Assembly (NCBI RefSeq): GCF_001027285.1
Contig: NZ_CP011509.1
Span: forward strand, 9,634,501 to 9,698,500
Source: Archangium gephyra
GTDB lineage: Bacteria > Myxococcota > Myxococcia > Myxococcales > Myxococcaceae
DNA length: 64,000 bases
Direction of reading: 5' to 3'
The notes beneath the pieces were generated by a model. The model saw only the letters and a program-made list of their open reading frames with translations, did not search any database and had not been told where the DNA came from. Positions 24,455-34,119 of the stretch are shown one piece after another (position 1 is the first letter of the stretch; every line of letters starts with the position of its first letter). The translations under genes and the position numbers were made by a program.

Positions 24455-25408
24455 TCAAGGCGCTTTTGGAGCGGGCTGGAGCGCCTTGCACGCGGGCTCG
24501 AGCCCGAGGTTGCAGGCCTTCTGGATGAACTCCCGGGAGCGCTCCGGGCTCTTCGCCACGCCGCTGCCACTGCGGTGGGCGATGCCGGCGTTGAGACAGC
24601 CTCCCGGGAACTCCGCGGCACAGGCCTTCTCGAATAGGGAGACGGCGCGCTTGGGATCCTTCGCCACGCCGTATCCCGCCATATAGGCCACACCGAGGCT
24701 GTTGCAGGCCGTCATGTGCCCCGCGTCGCAGGCCTTCGAGAAGAGGGCCGTGGATTTCTCCAGGTTCTTCTCCACGCCCTTGCCGTTCGCATGGGCGATG
24801 GCGAGGCTGAAGCACCCATCCGCGTGCCCCTTGCCGCAGGCCTTCTCGAAGGAGGCGCCAGCACGCCCCGGATCCTTGTCCACGCCCAGGCCCGCGTTGT
24901 AGGCGAGGCCCACGTTGAAACAGCCCTTCGCATCCTCCGCCTTGCAGCTCTTGTCGAAGAGCGCGAAGGCCTGCTTCGGATCCTTCTGCACGCCCGTGCC
25001 CTCCGCGTAGGCGATGCCCAGGTTGTTGCAGGCGTCCAGGTGGCCCTTGTCGCACGCCTTCTTGTAGAGGGCGGCCGCGCGGGCATCGTCCTTGGGCACG
25101 CCCGCGCCCTGTGCGTAGGTCAGCGCCGAGTTGAAGCACTCTCCCTTGTCGCCCTTCTTGCAGCCCTCCTCGTGGACCTTGGCCTGGCGAACCAGCTCCT
25201 CGCGGCCGAAGAAGGCCTCCTGCTTCTCGGCGGCCTTCGTCGGCGCCTTCGTGCCCCCCTTGGCGGGCGCCTCGTGTGCGTGCCCGTCATGCGCCGCGGG
25301 CGGCGGCTGCTGCTGCTGCGCGAGGGCGGGCGCCCCCAGCAGGGTGATGGCCAGACCGAGGCCGAGCACCCAGGGGCGCCGGCCGTTCTCGGTTGCAGAG
25401 CGAAGCAT
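24455..25408 (-). CDS. secreted Cys-rich Sel1-repeat protein
   Basis: The protein is 317 aa. The ATG is preceded by GGGAGGATT; an in-frame start ten codons upstream lacks one. A signal peptide ends APALAQ, then a His/Ala/Pro/Lys-rich linker. Six Sel1-like repeats of 36 residues follow (for example ALYKKACDKGHLDACNNLG, SLFEKACAAEFPGGCLNAG). Each carries a Cys pair eight residues apart, as in the disulfide-locked Helicobacter Hcp proteins. It is probably periplasmic or surface-exposed and binds proteins or peptidoglycan; the partner is unknown. Confidence 0.85.
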   Translation of the reverse strand: MLRSATENGRRPWVLGLGLAITLLGAPALAQQQQPPPAAHDGHAHEAPAKGGTKAPTKAAEKQEAFFGREELVRQAKVHEEGCKKGDKGECFNSALTYAQGAGVPKDDARAAALYKKACDKGHLDACNNLGIAYAEGTGVQKDPKQAFALFDKSCKAEDAKGCFNVGLAYNAGLGVDKDPGRAGASFEKACGKGHADGCFSLAIAHANGKGVEKNLEKSTALFSKACDAGHMTACNSLGVAYMAGYGVAKDPKRAVSLFEKACAAEFPGGCLNAGIAHRSGSGVAKSPERSREFIQKACNLGLEPACKALQPAPKAP

Positions 25409-25552
25409 GTGGAAATCCTCCCGGGCTCGAAGGCCCATCCCGCTGGGGTATAGCCAGGATCTCCGCTCGCGCGAAGAGGGCTCGCCCCGGGCCAGCGTCC
25501 CGGCTCATCATGGAGTTGTACAATCTGGGTCGTGAATCAAACGGGAGGATCC

Positions 25553-25951
25553 ATGTCCACGACGAACCTCGACTTCGCGCGCCGTTACTTCCGGGCCATC
25601 GAGCAGGGAGCGACGGGAGAGGCGCTGGCCGCCTTCTTCCACCCCGAGGTGACGCAGGTGGAGTACCCCAACCGGCTCGTCCCCGCGGGGGCGACGAGGG
25701 ACCTGCGGGCACTGCTCGAGGGAGCGGAGCGCGGCCAGAAGGTGGTGGCCTCGCAGCGCTACGAGGTGCGTCACACGGTGGAGCAGGGAGACAGCCTTGC
25801 CCTCGAGGTGGCGTGGAGCGCGACGCTCAAGGTGCCGGTGGGCTCACTGCCGGCGGGAGGGACGATGCGTGCCTCGTTCGGGGTGTTCCTCACCTTCCGT
25901 GAGGGCCGCATCCTCTCGCAGCACAACTACGACTGCTTCGAGCCCTTCTAG
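25553..25951 (+). CDS. SnoaL/NTF2-like protein
   Basis: The protein is 132 aa. The ATG follows GGGAGGATCC; the in-frame GTG seven codons earlier would place the ribosome site inside the gene. The cone-shaped NTF2-like fold is suggested by RRYFRAIEQGATGEALAAFF followed by HPEV, then EVRHTVEQGDSLALEVAWSA and ILSQHNYDCFEPF at the end. Members bind or transform small molecules such as ketosteroids or polyketides; no catalytic set can be named. The ABC ATPase gene starts 9 bases later, so it may be the first gene of that operon. Confidence 0.75.
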   Translation: MSTTNLDFARRYFRAIEQGATGEALAAFFHPEVTQVEYPNRLVPAGATRDLRALLEGAERGQKVVASQRYEVRHTVEQGDSLALEVAWSATLKVPVGSLPAGGTMRASFGVFLTFREGRILSQHNYDCFEPF

Positions 25952-25960
25952 CCAATACCC

Positions 25961-26965
25961 ATGTCCAATCACAGACCGCTGCAGGCAGACACGCCCGCGG
26001 CCCCTCCGGAGCAGCCTTCCCCTACCCCGGCCACCCCCGGGGTCCAGGTGGAGGGTGTCAACAAGGCCTACCGCCGGGGCCAGCGCGTGTTGTCGGACGT
26101 GAGCCTCCACATCCGCGCCGGAGAGACGTTCGGCATCATCGGCCCCAACGGCGCCGGGAAGACGACCCTCTTCGGGTGCATGCTCGGCCTGCTGTGGCCG
26201 GACTCGGGCACCGTGCGCGTCGCGGGCCTGCCGCCGGACCACCTGGAGGTGCGCCGCCTCACCGGCTACCTCCCCGAGCGCCTCACCTTCGATCCGGGGC
26301 TCACCGCGCGCCAGTTCCTCGCCTTCCACCACTCGCTGGCCGAGCGGCCCGTCCGCGAGCGTCCTCAGGAGGTGGAGGCCCTCCTCACCCAGGTGGGGCT
26401 GGACAAGACCGTGTGGGACCGGGACACGCGCAAGTTCTCCCGCGGCATGCTGCAGCGGCTCGGCCTGGCCCAGGCGCTCGTCGGCCAGCCCCGCGTCCTC
26501 TTCCTCGACGAGCCCACGCTGGGCATCGACCCCGAGGGCGTGCTGCACCTGCGCGCCCTGCTGCGCGACATCAAGTCCCGGGGTGTCACCGTCATCATCA
26601 ACTCGCACGACCTGGCCCAGCTCGAGAAGGTGTGTGACCGGGTGGCCTTCTTTCGCGCCGGCCGTGTGGAGGCCATCGAGGACCTGGGCTCGCCCTCGGC
26701 CACCCTCACCCGCCATGCGCTGGTGGTGCGCTGGGCCGGCCCCCAATCCCTCTCACCCGAGCAGCTCGCCACCGTGGCCGGGGAGACGGGCGCCACGCTG
26801 CTGGACACCGCGGAGGACTCGCTGCGCTTCTCCGTGGAGGATGACTGGGGCGCCTCGCGCCTGCTGGGGGCCCTGCTGAAAGCGGGCCTGCCCGTGGCCA
26901 GCGCCTCCCGCGAGGAGGGACGGCTGGAGCGCTTCTTCCAACAGCAAGGAGACCGGACCCCATGA
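25961..26965 (+). CDS. ABC transporter ATP-binding protein
   Basis: The protein is 334 aa. After a Pro-rich N-terminus, the nucleotide-binding domain shows Walker A GPNGAGKTT, Q-loop region GYLPERL, signature FSRGMLQRLGLAQ (degenerate LSGGQ), Walker B VLFLDEPTLGID and an H-loop NSHDL. A ~90-residue C-terminal extension is typical of CcmA/NatA-type exporters. The stop overlaps the permease start (ATGA), so the two are coupled. It likely energises export by that permease; the substrate is unknown. Confidence 0.92.
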   Translation: MSNHRPLQADTPAAPPEQPSPTPATPGVQVEGVNKAYRRGQRVLSDVSLHIRAGETFGIIGPNGAGKTTLFGCMLGLLWPDSGTVRVAGLPPDHLEVRRLTGYLPERLTFDPGLTARQFLAFHHSLAERPVRERPQEVEALLTQVGLDKTVWDRDTRKFSRGMLQRLGLAQALVGQPRVLFLDEPTLGIDPEGVLHLRALLRDIKSRGVTVIINSHDLAQLEKVCDRVAFFRAGRVEAIEDLGSPSATLTRHALVVRWAGPQSLSPEQLATVAGETGATLLDTAEDSLRFSVEDDWGASRLLGALLKAGLPVASASREEGRLERFFQQQGDRTP

Positions 26966-27702
26966 TCAGCCTGCCCCTCTACCGGTCCCGCGTCACCCGG
27001 AGCTTCCACCGGCTGTCCACGCTCGTCCCACCGCTCGCCTTCGTCATGGTGTCGCTGGCCTGGAGCGTGGCGATGCTCCTGTACACCAACTTCCTCCTCA
27101 CTCCGGAGATGGAGCTCCCGGAGGAGGTCTTCCTCATCCCCCTGGGCGTGGGACTGGGCAGCATCGGCCGGGACGCCTCGGAGGGGCTGTTGCCGGTGCT
27201 GCTCACCCGTCCCCTGCGGCGCTCCACCTACGTGCTCAGCCAATGGGCGGCCCTGGGCAGCGTGGCCTCCTTCTGGGCGCTGCTCCACCTGGTGCTGCAG
27301 TGGGGCCTCATCGTCGCCGTCACGCCCCACGGGCCCATGCCGCTGGAGGTGCTGTACAACGCCCTCAGCCGCGTCTCGCTGTGCTTCGGCATGGCCGCCA
27401 CCCTGGTGTGCTTCTCCACGCGGCTGCCGGGTTGGGGCCACCTCGCGCTCTGGGGCGTGCTTTTCTTCCTCGCCGAGCGGGTGCTGCCCGGCCTGGGCAA
27501 GGACGAGTCGGCCCGGTACGCCTTCACCGTGCGTCAGTACCTCCTGGGCCTGCTCATGCCCGAGCTGGACTTCCGCAGGACGTTCGCCGCCACGCCCCTG
27601 TCCTGGCTGCGGCTCACCACGTACTTCTCCAATGTCTCGCTGCTGTTGCTGCTCGGCATCCACGTCTTCAATCAGCGAGAGGTGTCCTATGCGTCCCGTT
27701 GA
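26962..27702 (+). CDS. ABC-2-like membrane permease
   Basis: The protein is 246 aa with six predicted membrane helices (for example LVPPLAFVMVSLAWSVAMLL, GSVASFWALLHLVLQWGLIV, FSNVSLLLLLGIHVF). A cytosolic loop reads GRDASEGLLPVLLTRPLRRS, the pattern by which ABC-2 permeases contact the ATPase. It overlaps the ATPase stop by four bases and the thioredoxin-like gene by 14 bases. All three therefore form one unit. Confidence 0.8.
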   Translation: MISLPLYRSRVTRSFHRLSTLVPPLAFVMVSLAWSVAMLLYTNFLLTPEMELPEEVFLIPLGVGLGSIGRDASEGLLPVLLTRPLRRSTYVLSQWAALGSVASFWALLHLVLQWGLIVAVTPHGPMPLEVLYNALSRVSLCFGMAATLVCFSTRLPGWGHLALWGVLFFLAERVLPGLGKDESARYAFTVRQYLLGLLMPELDFRRTFAATPLSWLRLTTYFSNVSLLLLLGIHVFNQREVSYASR

Positions 27703-28183
27703 TCCGGGCTCCACCCGCGCGCTGCCCCGCGGGTTGCTGGTGGCCGCCGTGCTGCTGCTGGGCGCCCGGGTGGCCAGCGCCGTCTACGAGCAGCACCACC
27801 CTTCCCAGCCCTGGAGCCTGGTGGCCTGGGTACCCCTGGAGCAGGCCGAGGCCCTCTCCCGCGAGCGCCACCTGCCCATCCTCTATTACTTCTCCGCCGA
27901 CTGGTGCTCGCCCTGCCAGGTGATGGAGCGCGACGTCTTCAACAACGACTACGCGGCCCGCAACATCAACACGCGCTACATCCCCGTGAAGCTGAAGGAT
28001 CGCCGCCAGGAGGAGGGGGAGAACCTGCCCGCCGTGCAGGCCCTCATCAAGGCGCACTCCGTCAGCTCCTTCCCCTCCTTCGCCATCGTGGGACTGGACG
28101 GAAAGCGCCAACGCCTGACACGCGGCTACGGCGGCTACACCTCCACGCTGCAATTCCTGCGCATCCCCACGCCCTCGGATTGA
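27689..28183 (+). CDS. membrane-anchored thioredoxin-fold protein
   Basis: The protein is 164 aa. The ATG lies inside the permease gene's 3' end, with GAGAGGTGT before it. One N-terminal membrane helix or uncleaved signal (GLLVAAVLLLGARVASA) precedes a thioredoxin fold with the active site DWCSPCQVM and the cis-Pro region SSFPSFAI. A periplasmic disulfide reductase or isomerase role is likely. Its coupling to an ABC exporter suggests it treats the exported substrate or an apoprotein such as a c-type cytochrome. Confidence 0.85.
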   Translation: MRPVDPGSTRALPRGLLVAAVLLLGARVASAVYEQHHPSQPWSLVAWVPLEQAEALSRERHLPILYYFSADWCSPCQVMERDVFNNDYAARNINTRYIPVKLKDRRQEEGENLPAVQALIKAHSVSSFPSFAIVGLDGKRQRLTRGYGGYTSTLQFLRIPTPSD

Positions 28184-28232
28184 GGCAAGTACGAGAGCGG
28201 CACCGGCGGCGGCGAGACCGAGAGCGACTGAG

Positions 28233-28436
28233 TCAGCAGCAGCGCCCGCCGCCTCCGCGGTAGCGCGCCCGCATGCGCTCGTCGAAGAACTCCGGGTAGC
28301 TCATCACGGGCCGCCCGGGGTGCTTCAGCCGCATGTGCTGGACGTAGGTGTCGTAGTCGGGCACGCCGATGATCAACCGGGCGGTCCGCACCGCCTGGAG
28401 CCAGAAGGCCCTCAGCGAGTCTTTCGCGGCGCCCAT
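28233..28436 (-). CDS. YbdD/YjiX (DUF466) small protein, CstA partner
   Basis: The protein is 67 aa with the family sequence [20 protein letters not shown] followed by [20 protein letters not shown] and a Gly/Cys-rich end. It starts one base after the CstA stop (TGACATG). YbdD and YjiX always sit after CstA or BtsT and are needed for their pyruvate or peptide uptake in Escherichia coli. Confidence 0.88.
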   Translation of the reverse strand: MGAAKDSLRAFWLQAVRTARLIIGVPDYDTYVQHMRLKHPGRPVMSYPEFFDERMRARYRGGGGRCC

Positions 28437-28437
28437 G

Positions 28438-30501
28438 TCAGTGGCCCGCCGTGGCCAGGGGAACGGGAGCCGTCTCCTGGGCGGTGGGCACGGCCGAGCG
28501 GCGGGCGGCCAGTGCCGCGCGGATGCCGAACGAGACGGTGGCGATGACCAGCAGCATGAAGAGGACGGTGAGGGTGGCGTCCACGTAGTCATTGGTGATG
28601 ACGCGCTCCATGTCCTCCAGGGTCTTCGCGGGCGCCAGCACCTTGCCCTCCGCGGCGGCGGCGGAGAACGCGCGGGCATGGGCGAGGAAGCTCACCCGGA
28701 CCTCTCCGCCGAACACCTTCTGCCAGCCGGCGGTGAGCGTGCAGACCACCAGCCACACGGTGGGGAGCGCGGGAATCCACAGGTAGCGCTCACGCTTCAT
28801 CTTCACGAGCACCACGCACGCCAGCGTCAGCGCGATGGCGGCCAGCATCTGGTTGGCGATGCCGAACAGCGGCCAGAGCGTGTTGATGCCGCCCAGCGGA
28901 TCCACCACGCCCTGGTAGAGGAAGTAGCCCCAGCCGCCCACGCAGATGGCCGTGGCGAGCAGGTTGGCGGACCAGGACTCGGTCTTGCGCAGCGGCGCGT
29001 ACACCAGGCCGGCCAGCTCCTGGATCATGAAGCGGCCCACGCGCGTGCCCGCGTCCACGGTGGTGAGGATGAAGAGCGCCTCGAAGAGGATGGCGTAGTG
29101 GTACCAGAAGGCCATCATCCCCGCGCCCCCCACCAACCCATGGAGGATCTGCGCCATGCCCACCGCCAGGGTCGGCGCACCGCCCGCGCGGGACAGGATG
29201 GAGGACTCGCCAATCTCCTTGGCCGTCATGCTGAGCACGTCCGGGGTGACGACGAAGCCCCAGTCACTGATGGTCCGCGCCGCCTGCTCCACGGTGGTGC
29301 CAATCAGGCCGGGCGGCGAGTTCATGGAGAAGTACACGCCCGGGTCCAGCACCGAGGCGGCGATCAGCGCCATCATCGCGACGAAGGACTCCATCAGCAT
29401 GGCGCCGTAGCCCACCATGAGCGTCTCGCGCTCGTTGGCCAGCATCTTGGGCGTGGTGCCCGAGGAGATGAGCGAGTGCCAGCCGGACACCGCGCCACAG
29501 GCGATGGTGATGAAGAGGAACGGGAACACGTTGCCGGAGAACACGGGCCCGGTGCCGTCGATGAACCGGGTCACCGCCGGCATCCGGAGCTCCGGCGCGG
29601 CCAGGACGATGCCCACGGCCAGCAGCAGGATGGTGCCGATCTTCAGGAAGGTGGACAGGTAGTCACGCGGCGCCAGCAGCAGCCACACCGGCAGCACCGA
29701 GGCGCAGAAGCCATAGGCGATGAGCATCCACGCCAGCGGCTTGCTGCCGTAGGTGAACAGCGGGGCCAGGGACGGAGCCTCGGCGACGAGGCCGCCCAGC
29801 CAGATGGAGAGCATCAGCAGCACGAAGCCGAGGATGGACACCTCGAGCACGCGGCCGGGGCGCAGGTAGCGCAGGTACACGCCCATCAGCAGAGCGATGG
29901 GGATGGTCATGGCCACGGTGAAGGTGCCCCAGGGGCTGTCGGTCAGCGCCTTGACCACCACCAGGGCCAGCACCGCGAGGATGATCATCATGATCATCAG
30001 CACGCCGATCATCGCCACCACCCCGGCGGCGGGGCCCAGCTCCAGGCGCACCATGTCGCCCAGGGACTTGCCGTCCCGGCGGATGGAGAGGAAGAGGATC
30101 ATGAAGTCCTGCACGGCGCCGGCCAGCACCACGCCGAAGAGGATCCACATGGTGCCCGGCAGGTACCCCATCTGCGCGGCGAGCACCGGGCCCACCAGCG
30201 GACCGGCACCCGCGATGGCCGCGAAGTGGTGGCCGAACAGCACCCACTTGTCGGTGGGCACGTAGTCCAGGCCGTCATTGCGCAGTTGCGCCGGCGTGGC
30301 CCGGGAGGGATCCAACCTCAACGCCCTGTCGGCGATGAACCGCCCGTAGAAGCGGTAGCCGAGCATGTAGACGCAGACGGACGCCACCACCAGCCAGGTG
30401 GCGTTGATCGTCTCTCCCCGGTGCAGCGCCACCGTGCCCAGACAGAACGCGCCGATGATGGCGACCAGCGCCCAACCCAACCTGCTCGCGAGACGACCCA
30501 T
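28438..30501 (-). CDS. cstA: CstA-family carbon starvation transporter
   Basis: The protein is 687 aa. The ATG follows GGAGGGG; a start 19 codons upstream is not family-like. The first helix is followed by [20 protein letters not shown] and [20 protein letters not shown] then [20 protein letters not shown], the CstA signature, and about 16-18 membrane helices in total. CstA/BtsT proteins take up pyruvate (and possibly peptides) by proton symport when carbon is short. The small YbdD partner follows directly. Length and conservation look normal, so it is probably functional. Confidence 0.93.
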   Translation of the reverse strand: MGRLASRLGWALVAIIGAFCLGTVALHRGETINATWLVVASVCVYMLGYRFYGRFIADRALRLDPSRATPAQLRNDGLDYVPTDKWVLFGHHFAAIAGAGPLVGPVLAAQMGYLPGTMWILFGVVLAGAVQDFMILFLSIRRDGKSLGDMVRLELGPAAGVVAMIGVLMIMMIILAVLALVVVKALTDSPWGTFTVAMTIPIALLMGVYLRYLRPGRVLEVSILGFVLLMLSIWLGGLVAEAPSLAPLFTYGSKPLAWMLIAYGFCASVLPVWLLLAPRDYLSTFLKIGTILLLAVGIVLAAPELRMPAVTRFIDGTGPVFSGNVFPFLFITIACGAVSGWHSLISSGTTPKMLANERETLMVGYGAMLMESFVAMMALIAASVLDPGVYFSMNSPPGLIGTTVEQAARTISDWGFVVTPDVLSMTAKEIGESSILSRAGGAPTLAVGMAQILHGLVGGAGMMAFWYHYAILFEALFILTTVDAGTRVGRFMIQELAGLVYAPLRKTESWSANLLATAICVGGWGYFLYQGVVDPLGGINTLWPLFGIANQMLAAIALTLACVVLVKMKRERYLWIPALPTVWLVVCTLTAGWQKVFGGEVRVSFLAHARAFSAAAAEGKVLAPAKTLEDMERVITNDYVDATLTVLFMLLVIATVSFGIRAALAARRSAVPTAQETAPVPLATAGH

Positions 30502-30679
30502 GACCCCTCCGCTCCTGTGTATCGCGGCAACGTTCCCGCCGGGGGCGCACGGGGTCAATGATCAAGTTCCCCCTCATGCACCAGTCATCAACACACGGCG
30601 CCACGTGAGCGCCCCGGGGTGACAATCCAACCGGATTCAGGCAACACCAGGAATCCACACAACTCCCCCCAGGAGCCCC

Positions 30680-31987
30680 ATGCGTCGTCAGACCCTGATC
30701 GTCTTCGCCCTCGCGTTGGCCGCCGCGCTCACCCGCTGCGGGCCGCCCGAGCCCTCTTCCGACGTGCTCTCCGGTGCCAGCGAGAGCACCTCGCGGGCCC
30801 TCAGCCCCGGTGGCGGGTTGAAGGTCATGACCTACAACATCAAGCACGCCGAGCTGAGCAGCCTGGACAGCATCGCGAGCGTCATCAAAGGGCAGTCGCC
30901 GGACCTCGTGGTGCTCCAGGAGGTGGACGTCCTCACCACGCGCTCGGGCGAGGTGGACCAGGCGGCGAGGCTCGGCGCGCTGACGGGGATGTACTCTTCC
31001 TTCCAGCCCGCGCTGCTCAACTACGACACGGGCCAGTACGGGCTGGCGCTGCTGTCGCGCTACCCCATCCTCTCCTCGCAGCGGATTGCGCTCCGCTCCG
31101 CCGCGGAGCAGCGCATCCTGGCGCTGATGGAGGTGCAGCTGGACGCCTCGCACGTCATCCCCGTGGGCATCACCCACTTCGGCACCACCGGCGCCACGGA
31201 GCGGCAGAACCAGGCCGACGACATCAAGGCGGTGCTCGCGGGCAAGCCGTGGGCGGTGCTCGGGGGAGATCTCAATGCCTCGCCCTCGGAGGCGTGCATC
31301 ACGAGCCTGAAGCAGCTGCTCACGGATGCGTGGACGCGCGGGGGCTCGGGCAGTGGCTACACGCATGACGCGTCCTTCCCGACGCGACGCATCGACTACG
31401 TGATGCTCGGCTCCGCGTGGACCTCGCCCGTGCTGGCGAGCGTCGTCGGTGCCAGCTCGCAGTCGGACCACCGGCCGGTGGTGGCCACCCTCACCCTGCC
31501 GTGGAGCCAGACGCTCTTCGGCGACCGCGTCCCGGGCGCGGCCGTGGAGCCGGACACGCGGTCGGTGGAGCTCGGCGTGAAGTTCCGCGCCAACGTCGCC
31601 GGCTCCGTCACCGCCCTGCGCTTCTACCGGGGCACGGGCAACGCCAACGGCTATGTGGCGAAGCTGTGGACGAGCACCGGAACGCTGCTGGCCCAGGTGA
31701 GCGTGACGGATGGCCGCGTCCCTGGCTGGCAGGAGGGCGCGCTCCCCACGCCCGTGCCGCTCACGGCGGGCGCCACCTACGTGGTGTCCTACTACACGTC
31801 CAACGGACAGTTCGCGCGTGACGTATCCGGGCTCGCGAGCGCCGTCGTCAGTGGAAACCTGACGGCCCCGGCCAGCTCGACCGTGGGGGGCAATGGCGTC
31901 TTCGTCTATGGGACGGGCGGCTTCCCGACGAGCTCGTACAAGGACGCCAACTATTGGGTGGACGTGCGCTTCGCCCCCGCTCAGTGA
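30680..31987 (+). CDS. exported endonuclease/exonuclease/phosphatase-family protein with DUF4082 domain
   Basis: The protein is 435 aa. The signal peptide ends LTRC, a non-standard lipobox, so lipidation is uncertain. The EEP fold spans about 45-270: VMTYNIKHAE, VVLQEVD (catalytic Glu), LGGDLNASPSE (D-x-N), RRIDYVM and QSDHRPV (S-D-H). The C-terminal ~160 residues are a DUF4082 domain (SVELGVKFRANVAGSVTALR, then FYRGTGNANGYVAKLW), a likely carbohydrate- or surface-binding beta-sandwich. It could act on nucleic acids, phosphoinositides or sphingomyelin outside the cell. The terminator-like palindrome downstream separates it from the convergent PilT-like gene. Confidence 0.85.
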   Translation: MRRQTLIVFALALAAALTRCGPPEPSSDVLSGASESTSRALSPGGGLKVMTYNIKHAELSSLDSIASVIKGQSPDLVVLQEVDVLTTRSGEVDQAARLGALTGMYSSFQPALLNYDTGQYGLALLSRYPILSSQRIALRSAAEQRILALMEVQLDASHVIPVGITHFGTTGATERQNQADDIKAVLAGKPWAVLGGDLNASPSEACITSLKQLLTDAWTRGGSGSGYTHDASFPTRRIDYVMLGSAWTSPVLASVVGASSQSDHRPVVATLTLPWSQTLFGDRVPGAAVEPDTRSVELGVKFRANVAGSVTALRFYRGTGNANGYVAKLWTSTGTLLAQVSVTDGRVPGWQEGALPTPVPLTAGATYVVSYYTSNGQFARDVSGLASAVVSGNLTAPASSTVGGNGVFVYGTGGFPTSSYKDANYWVDVRFAPAQ

Positions 31988-32002
31988 AACCGATATCCCC
32001 TC

Positions 32003-32020
32003 TCCCCTCGGGCGAGGGGA
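32003..32020. terminator. palindrome between convergent genes
   Basis: TCCCCTC (32003-32009) and GAGGGGA (32014-32020) pair perfectly around a 4-base loop, 16 bases after the endonuclease-like stop and 17 bases from the PilT-like stop. It fits a bidirectional terminator. GC-rich stems of this kind are also common intergenic repeats in these genomes. Confidence 0.5.
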
Positions 32021-32036
32021 AATGGACGCGGTGTCA

Positions 32037-33278
32037 TTACTCCTTGTTCTTGGGCCCACCGCGCTCGAGCTGGCGGAGGATGTCCGAGAGATCGTCCTGC
32101 TCCTCCTGGATGACGAAGACCCCTTCCTCGGCGGGTGCGGGCCTGGGCGGAGCGTCGTCCTGCGTGACGCGCTTCGGCCTGGGCGCGACCGGCCGGGGAA
32201 GCGGCTCGGGCTGAGCCGGCGGCGGAGCCCGGAGGGAGGGAACGGATACGGGAGGAAGCTCGGGCGGGGCCTCCTCGGCGGGGGACGGCAGGTGCCAGTC
32301 CGTCTTCCGGTTCAGCCACTCCGCGTAGCGCGTGAACGTCCAGGAGCCATCGGCGGCGCCCGTTTCGATCGCGGACGGGAGCTTGAAGAACATCCCCTGG
32401 CGCACGAGGCTCCGCACGGGAGTGCTGCCCGGGAGCACCTCGCACTCGGGCACGCGGATGCCGAGCTCCGGACGGTAGCGCAGCCGCTGGCACACCACCC
32501 CCACGAGGCAGTCCGCGAGCTGGGCGCACACCGCGCCCTGTATCTCCGGCGGAAAGGCCGACACCACGCGCTGGAGCGCCTCGGCGGTGCTCGCCGAGTG
32601 CACCGTCGCGAGCACGAGGTGCCCCGTCTCCGCCGCGCTCAGCGTCAGGCGCATCACCTCCGGATCCCTCATCTCGCCCACCATGAGGACGTCCGGATCC
32701 TCCCGGAGCGCGTCGATGAGCGCCTGCTCGAACGAGGGCGTGTCCAGGCCCACCTCGCGCTGGCGGATGAAGGACTGGCGCGGCACCAGCGCGTACTCGA
32801 TGGGGCTCTCCACCGTGATGATGTGCCGGGCCTCGTTCAGGTTGAGCTCCTGCAGCAGCGCGGCGAGCGTGGACGTCTTGCCAGAGCCCGTGGGTCCACT
32901 CACCAGCACCAGGCCGTGGGCCGGCTCGATGAGGCGGCGCAGGTCGGGGTGGAGGTTGAGCTTCTTCAGCGTGGCCTGGGCGGAGGCCAGCAGGCGGATG
33001 GCGAAGCCCACGCCCCGCGCGCTGCGCAGGATGTTGATGCGGCAGCGCTGGCCTTCCACGTTGCGCGAGACGTCATACGAACAGCGCTCGATGAACTCGG
33101 GCCAGGCGGCCTCACCGATGATGTCGCGCGCCATGGCGGTGAGCACCGAGGCCGGCACCGCCTCACCGGTGAGCCGCAGCGCGCCGCGGATCCTCAAGGC
33201 CATGGGCATCTCGCCCTCGAGGTGGATGTCGCTCGCTCCCTGCTCACGAGCGAGCCGGATGAAGGCTTCGAGTCCCAC
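32037..33278 (-). CDS. PilT-like type IV pilus retraction ATPase paralog
   Basis: The protein is 413 aa. The GTG start follows GGAGGGG and matches the usual first strand of the family. The N-terminal PAS-like domain (GASDIHLEGEMPMALRIRG) and RecA-like core are complete: Walker A GPTGSGKTS, Asp box VESPIEYAL, Walker B-like DVLMVGEMRDPE and His box TGHLVLATVHSAS. After ~residue 340 it carries a Pro/Arg-rich 80-residue tail not present in PilT itself. It may therefore be a PilT/PilU-type accessory in gliding or twitching motility. No other pil genes lie beside it. Confidence 0.87.
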   Translation of the reverse strand: MGLEAFIRLAREQGASDIHLEGEMPMALRIRGALRLTGEAVPASVLTAMARDIIGEAAWPEFIERCSYDVSRNVEGQRCRINILRSARGVGFAIRLLASAQATLKKLNLHPDLRRLIEPAHGLVLVSGPTGSGKTSTLAALLQELNLNEARHIITVESPIEYALVPRQSFIRQREVGLDTPSFEQALIDALREDPDVLMVGEMRDPEVMRLTLSAAETGHLVLATVHSASTAEALQRVVSAFPPEIQGAVCAQLADCLVGVVCQRLRYRPELGIRVPECEVLPGSTPVRSLVRQGMFFKLPSAIETGAADGSWTFTRYAEWLNRKTDWHLPSPAEEAPPELPPVSVPSLRAPPPAQPEPLPRPVAPRPKRVTQDDAPPRPAPAEEGVFVIQEEQDDLSDILRQLERGGPKNKE

Positions 33279-33469
33279 GTGTCTCCCCTCCCACCGGCGC
33301 AAGCCCAAGCAACCCCCATGCCGCATGCGCTCTCATCGGCATTCATAGACCAGGGTGTGCAGGCGCCTGCCGGGTTGTCCTCGCGGAGAGAAGAGCGGAC
33401 GACACTTTGTCCCCCGTGCACCCCGCGCGTGGAACCCCGCTGCGCCTTGAGCCGCCCCCGCGAGGTGGC

Positions 33470-34099
33470 TCACTCCCACTCGCTCAGGGGACGATCCGAC
33501 CCGGGGTGTCCGGCCGCGAGCGTCTCCTCTTCCCGCTCCTGCGTGAAGCCGATGGAGCTGGAGAGCTTCGTATCCCCATGGGGGTTGTCCGCCCGCACAA
33601 CCGAGTGGGAGTGCGCCCGCTCGGGCCGGGCCTCGGACAGGGGGTGATGGCTTCCCGGCCGCCCCTCGGCGAGCGTGCCGCGGCCCGGCTCGAGGTGGAC
33701 GTACTCGAAGCCCTCGACGGGCCCGCGTGGCGTGAAGAGGGCACTCATCGGCCCGGGCAGGGCCTCGCGCAGCCGGTGCAGAGTGCCGGGAGACAGGGTC
33801 TCCGCGAGGAACTGGCAGACCAGGCCCGTGTGCTCCACGGCCTGTCCGAGCGGCACCCGCGTCCGGCCCGCCACCCGCGCATGGAGCTCCGCGAGGTTGA
33901 AGTCCTGATGGGGGCTCACGTCGCGCAGGCGCGTAGCCAGCGGGGCGGGAAGATCTTCCGCCAGCGCCTGGACCACGGGCCAGCTCAGCCGCTCCCCCAG
34001 CACCGAGAGCACCGCGCCAACGGTGCGCTCCGCCTCCTCCCGGCCAGGGAGGCCCGCGTGCTCGGCCACGTGGGACAAGAGCTCGTCGTGCGTCATCAT
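33470..34099 (-). CDS. DUF2267 protein with repeated C-terminal tail
   Basis: The protein is 209 aa. ATGATG is preceded by GAGGAGG, so one of the two is used. The first 130 residues match DUF2267: LLSHVAEHAGLPGREEAERT, VGAVLSVLGERLSWPVVQAL, then LPAPLATRL. The tail has two related blocks, GRPGSHHPLSEARPE and AGHPGSDRPLSEWE, with a low-complexity linker between them. The function of DUF2267 is unknown. The DUF2378 gene ends 20 bases before its start on the same strand, so they may share a transcript. Confidence 0.75.
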   Translation of the reverse strand: MMTHDELLSHVAEHAGLPGREEAERTVGAVLSVLGERLSWPVVQALAEDLPAPLATRLRDVSPHQDFNLAELHARVAGRTRVPLGQAVEHTGLVCQFLAETLSPGTLHRLREALPGPMSALFTPRGPVEGFEYVHLEPGRGTLAEGRPGSHHPLSEARPERAHSHSVVRADNPHGDTKLSSSIGFTQEREEETLAAGHPGSDRPLSEWE

Positions 34100-34119
34100 C
34101 GACCTCCTCGCGGGCCCCC

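Noticed and set aside
28369-30561. 730-residue open frame on the plus strand
   Set aside because: It is antisense to cstA, which has clear family motifs over its full length. The translation is Arg/His/Glu/Gln-rich as expected for GC-rich shadow frames.
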